DNA of 64,000 nt from an uncultured Sutterella sp. (GTDB lineage: Bacteria; Pseudomonadota; Gammaproteobacteria; Burkholderiales; Burkholderiaceae_F), in NCBI GenBank assembly GCA_902463725.1, contig CABQGK010000012.1:5523-69522 (forward strand). Reading direction: 5' to 3'. The notes below the pieces were generated by a model. It was not told the DNA's origin, did not search any database, and was given only the letters and a program-made list of their open reading frames with translations. The translations under genes and the position numbers were made by a program. Shown one piece after another: positions 61,845 to 64,000 of this stretch. Within the stretch, counting starts at the first letter, position 1; every line of letters starts with the position of its first letter.

Positions 61845-61954
61845 TATTTCGTTTTTATTCTAAAAATACTAATAAAATTCAACAATATACAAAAATAAAA
61901 CGAAATATGAGACGCTCGTTGATAGGAATAACGTATCAACAATAAATATTGTTG
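61845..61954. promoter_or_regulatory. AT-rich control region with two inverted repeats
   Basis: TATTTCGTTTT (61845-61855) pairs with AAAACGAAATA (61897-61907), and CAACAATA-AA-TATTGTTG lies at 61937-61954. The surrounding 61740-61990 is strongly AT-rich compared with the window. It probably contains the promoter of the autotransporter at 61624. The whole 61625-62126 gap has no gene. Confidence 0.45.
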
Positions 61955-62038
61955 CGATATTAGTAATTAGTTCGGATTTTAATGTTGATATCGCTGGAGC
62001 CGGCCTTGAGCCGCACGACGGGCAAGTTATCGATAACG

Positions 62039-62076
62039 AAAGCCCGCCATAGCATCGGACATCCATGGCGGGCTTT
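62039..62076 (-). terminator. Terminator hairpin of the dipeptidase gene
   Basis: AAAGCCCGCCAT pairs with ATGGCGGGCTTT; on the minus strand it is followed by CGTTATC, so the T-run is only the end of the stem. Confidence 0.55.
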
Positions 62077-62126
62077 GGCAAGTGGTGCGCTAGCGCCCCA
62101 AGGCACTCGCAACACTTTACGCTCAA

Positions 62127-63614
62127 CTAGTCTTTCTTATTGCGGTTACCGAAGAAGAATGACTTTTGCACACTAGCGGTGCGCGCGGTGAAGACGTCGT
62201 TCGTGAGTTGATCCGTGAGTGCTTCGGCGCTACGGATGAGCCCAATGTTGAACGCATCGAGCTTTTCTTGCGCGGCCTTGGGATTGGTTTTGAGCACCTT
62301 GAGGTAGTCCGCCTCAAAGACCTTCATCTTTTCCGCGGCGTCCTTCTCCCAAGCGGCATAGGCCTTCTGCACAATGGGTGCGAGGTTTGTGTAGTCCGTC
62401 ATCACAAGCGTCTGCAGCTTACGGTACTTCCAGTAGGCCGAGGTGTTGTCTGCGTGATCAGTCCCCTGCTGATACTCTTCGGGAACTTTCGAGAGTCCCG
62501 AGTAAAACGGCACGTAGCAGGAGAGCGCAGACATACCCATCGCTAAGTACGTGACTTCACCGATGCTCTTGGGGAGCTCTGTGCGAATCTGCATCACGTG
62601 AGACTCATAGGTGCGGAACACTGAAATCGGGCGATACGGCGAGTCGGTCCCGAGCGCTTTGGCATAGGGATCAAACGCCTCACCCTGGTAGTGATTGCGC
62701 ATGCTCGCTTTCATATCCTCTAGCGTCACTTTGTGCTCTGGCGTCATAAAGACGGGGAAGCTGCGACCCGCGGCAATATCCTGCTTGGTGCTCGGGTTGA
62801 GCATGCGCTGGATTTGCCAGACACGCGGGTCGTTGTAGACACGGTCGCGCTCATCGTCACGGGTGTAGGCCTTGGCGAAATTAAAGGCGCCCTCTTCCGG
62901 CTTATAAAATCCGTGCTCGCGCGCAAAGCTCACGAGCGTCTTCGAGGCCATGAAATTGGGGTTGCCCTCTTCATAGGCCTGCAAACGTCCTTGATTGCCG
63001 GTAGCAAAGTATTGCGCGTGCGGGATGCGCTGTGCTAGCCACTGGTGGCCCGTGCCGGTCTCAAAATACCAAAGCTCGTTGGCATCGACAAACACGACAC
63101 CAAAACCTTCGCCCGCGCCCTTCTCTTCGACAATCTTCCCGAGCAGCGCCACACCTTCACGCGCGGTCTTTGCGCGCGGAAGAATCACGTCAGGGATGTC
63201 GTCCTCCGTGATACCCGTTTCCTCGACATACGGGTCGAACTTAAGGATCGCATCGCTTGCGTAAATGGTTTCTGTTCCAGAGAGTCCCACACCCGCTTCG
63301 TTCCAACCCACGGCACCGTGAAGCTGCGTCTTCCAGTTGGGCACGGTCGTATAGCGCATACCCGTTTCAGGGAGCGGATACTCAAACTTGTTGGCTCCCT
63401 GGTGATCCGCCGAGCGATGCATGCCCTTTTGATTTTTCACCGCAGGGTGAATCACAAAGTGCTGCGCCTTAAGCGCGCTGCTGTCCGCTGAACGGGCAAT
63501 CAGGAAAGACCCATCGGCCGTTGCAGCACGGTCAACGAGAAGCGTTGTGCAGGCGAGCGCGCTCCCTGCGAGTGAGAGAGAAATAGCGGTAGACAAAAGC
63601 AGTTTTTTGAACAT
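62127..63614 (-). CDS. Exported C69-family dipeptidase
   Basis: The start is placed at 63614 (MFKKLLLSTAISLSLAGSAL); MMRTPM at 63629 is an alternative. The 495-residue precursor has a signal that ends SALA-CTTLLVDRAATADGS. Cleavage exposes the Cys as N-terminal nucleophile, the hallmark of peptidase C69 (PepD-like). Downstream blocks typical of the family include GWNEAGVGLSGTETIYAS, VVFVDANELWYFETGTGHQW and YFATGNQGRL. It should cleave dipeptides in the periplasm and supply amino acids to an asaccharolytic lifestyle. A terminator lies 50 bases after the stop. Confidence 0.9.
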   Translation of the reverse strand: MFKKLLLSTAISLSLAGSALACTTLLVDRAATADGSFLIARSADSSALKAQHFVIHPAVKNQKGMHRSADHQGANKFEYPLPETGMRYTTVPNWKTQLHGAVGWNEAGVGLSGTETIYASDAILKFDPYVEETGITEDDIPDVILPRAKTAREGVALLGKIVEEKGAGEGFGVVFVDANELWYFETGTGHQWLAQRIPHAQYFATGNQGRLQAYEEGNPNFMASKTLVSFAREHGFYKPEEGAFNFAKAYTRDDERDRVYNDPRVWQIQRMLNPSTKQDIAAGRSFPVFMTPEHKVTLEDMKASMRNHYQGEAFDPYAKALGTDSPYRPISVFRTYESHVMQIRTELPKSIGEVTYLAMGMSALSCYVPFYSGLSKVPEEYQQGTDHADNTSAYWKYRKLQTLVMTDYTNLAPIVQKAYAAWEKDAAEKMKVFEADYLKVLKTNPKAAQEKLDAFNIGLIRSAEALTDQLTNDVFTARTASVQKSFFFGNRNKKD

Positions 63615-63902
63615 AGGCGTTCTCATCATTGCGTTTTTGGGTGGTCAATGGTCCTCAAACGCCGAGTCGCCCCACCCGTGAACATCGTGCCACTTGTGCG
63701 GCACGCTTCACGACGACCCGACGCTAGGGCAACGAAAGGGTCGTTGCCGCTGCGGCCGTTTCGCTCTAAGCGCGACGGTCAGCATCAGTCTAGGCCGAAA
63801 GTATCAAAAATGTGAGCAAACTAAGGGAAAATGCCTAGGTAATTTGCTTTATTCTCGCGCCGCGAAAAGCTTCTGGGAAAAAAAGCGCCTGCGCCAAGGC
63901 AG
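63615..63902. other. Intergenic, nothing recognised
   Basis: Promoter DNA of the dipeptidase gene is expected here. The open frame across 63694-63990 is Lys/Arg-rich, lacks a ribosome-binding site and overlaps a terminator, so it is not called. Confidence 0.4.
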
Positions 63903-63939
63903 AAAAAAAGCAACTCGCTCTGTGCTTAGAGTGAGTTGC
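63903..63939 (-). terminator. Rho-independent terminator of a gene beyond the window
   Basis: On the minus strand GCAACTC/GAGTTGC with an inner CTCT/AGAG stem is followed by T7. It should end a minus-strand gene lying right of base 64000. Confidence 0.75.
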
Positions 63940-64000
63940 TGCTTACCTGAACTCCCGAAAAACAGATCCCTAGCAGTATCAAACTCTTGATGCCAATCAA

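Noticed and set aside
63694..63990. Plus-strand 98-residue protein at the right edge
   Set aside because: It runs through a clear minus-strand terminator, lacks a ribosome-binding site and has a Lys/Arg-rich composition.

Overview
The window looks like a chromosomal segment of a host-associated betaproteobacterium. The best guess is a gut Sutterellaceae-type member of the Burkholderiales (Sutterella/Parasutterella relatives). This is inferred from moderately high GC with AT-rich intergenic gaps, three giant type Va autotransporters, many LysR regulators, a periplasmic flavin-reductase/multiheme-cytochrome module, a C69 dipeptidase and Fur-type iron boxes. No rRNA, tRNA, CRISPR array, prophage or complete insertion sequence was recognised.

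Layout. 1-9.6 kb: a LysR gene cut by the window edge and divergent from a pirin gene; an exported L,D-transpeptidase; a membrane-anchored metallo-beta-lactamase-fold hydrolase; a carboxymuconolactone-decarboxylase/cupin fusion divergent from a Tat-exported alpha/beta hydrolase across a 23-bp palindrome; a glycerate-kinase-fold protein that has lost its catalytic motifs; mscL; another LysR. 9.6-15.3 kb: the most interesting region (next paragraph). 15.4-21.4 kb: lysR-arsB, a tail-anchored hypothetical, a double-length YdcZ-type transporter, a Fur-box-preceded small membrane protein and a SnoaL-like protein. 21.8-32.3 kb: an ESPR-type autotransporter, then a Fur-box-preceded TonB receptor-exbB-exbD-tonB cluster. 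32.4-47.4 kb: a double-HTH DNA-binding protein, a small Imm17-like membrane protein, an OGG1-like glycosylase, zupT, cysK with a structured leader, a Sel1 protein, two large paralogous proteins of unknown function, recD2, a Dabb protein, a small Arg-rich protein and a HAD phosphatase. 48-64 kb: two paralogous giant autotransporters, each next to one of a pair of DUF4299-like proteins, and an exported C69 dipeptidase.

Candidate system (9.66-15.27 kb). A GAF-AAA+-HTH sigma-54 activator is transcribed divergently from a three-gene operon. The operon is preceded by a well-spaced -24/-12 promoter and several dyads that could be activator sites. It encodes a Tat-signal FAD reductase whose pocket does not look like fumarate reductase, a separate periplasmic tetraheme cytochrome c, and an exported member of the histidine/phenylalanine ammonia-lyase superfamily. 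In the lyase the Ala-Ser-Gly triad that forms the MIO electrophile is replaced (GSVG-EADI). MIO-less superfamily members include ergothionase, which eliminates trimethylamine from ergothioneine to give thiourocanate. The inference is a wholly periplasmic route: a betaine such as ergothioneine is cleaved outside the cytoplasm, and the alpha,beta-unsaturated acid then serves as terminal electron acceptor through the cytochrome and flavoprotein. The cytoplasmic membrane donor (CymA/NapC type) is not in the window, and the substrate is a prediction.

Iron supply appears to be handled by the receptor-ExbBD-TonB cluster under Fur. Surface structure is dominated by the autotransporters. Many small operators (perfect palindromes) sit in the divergent gaps and are listed individually.
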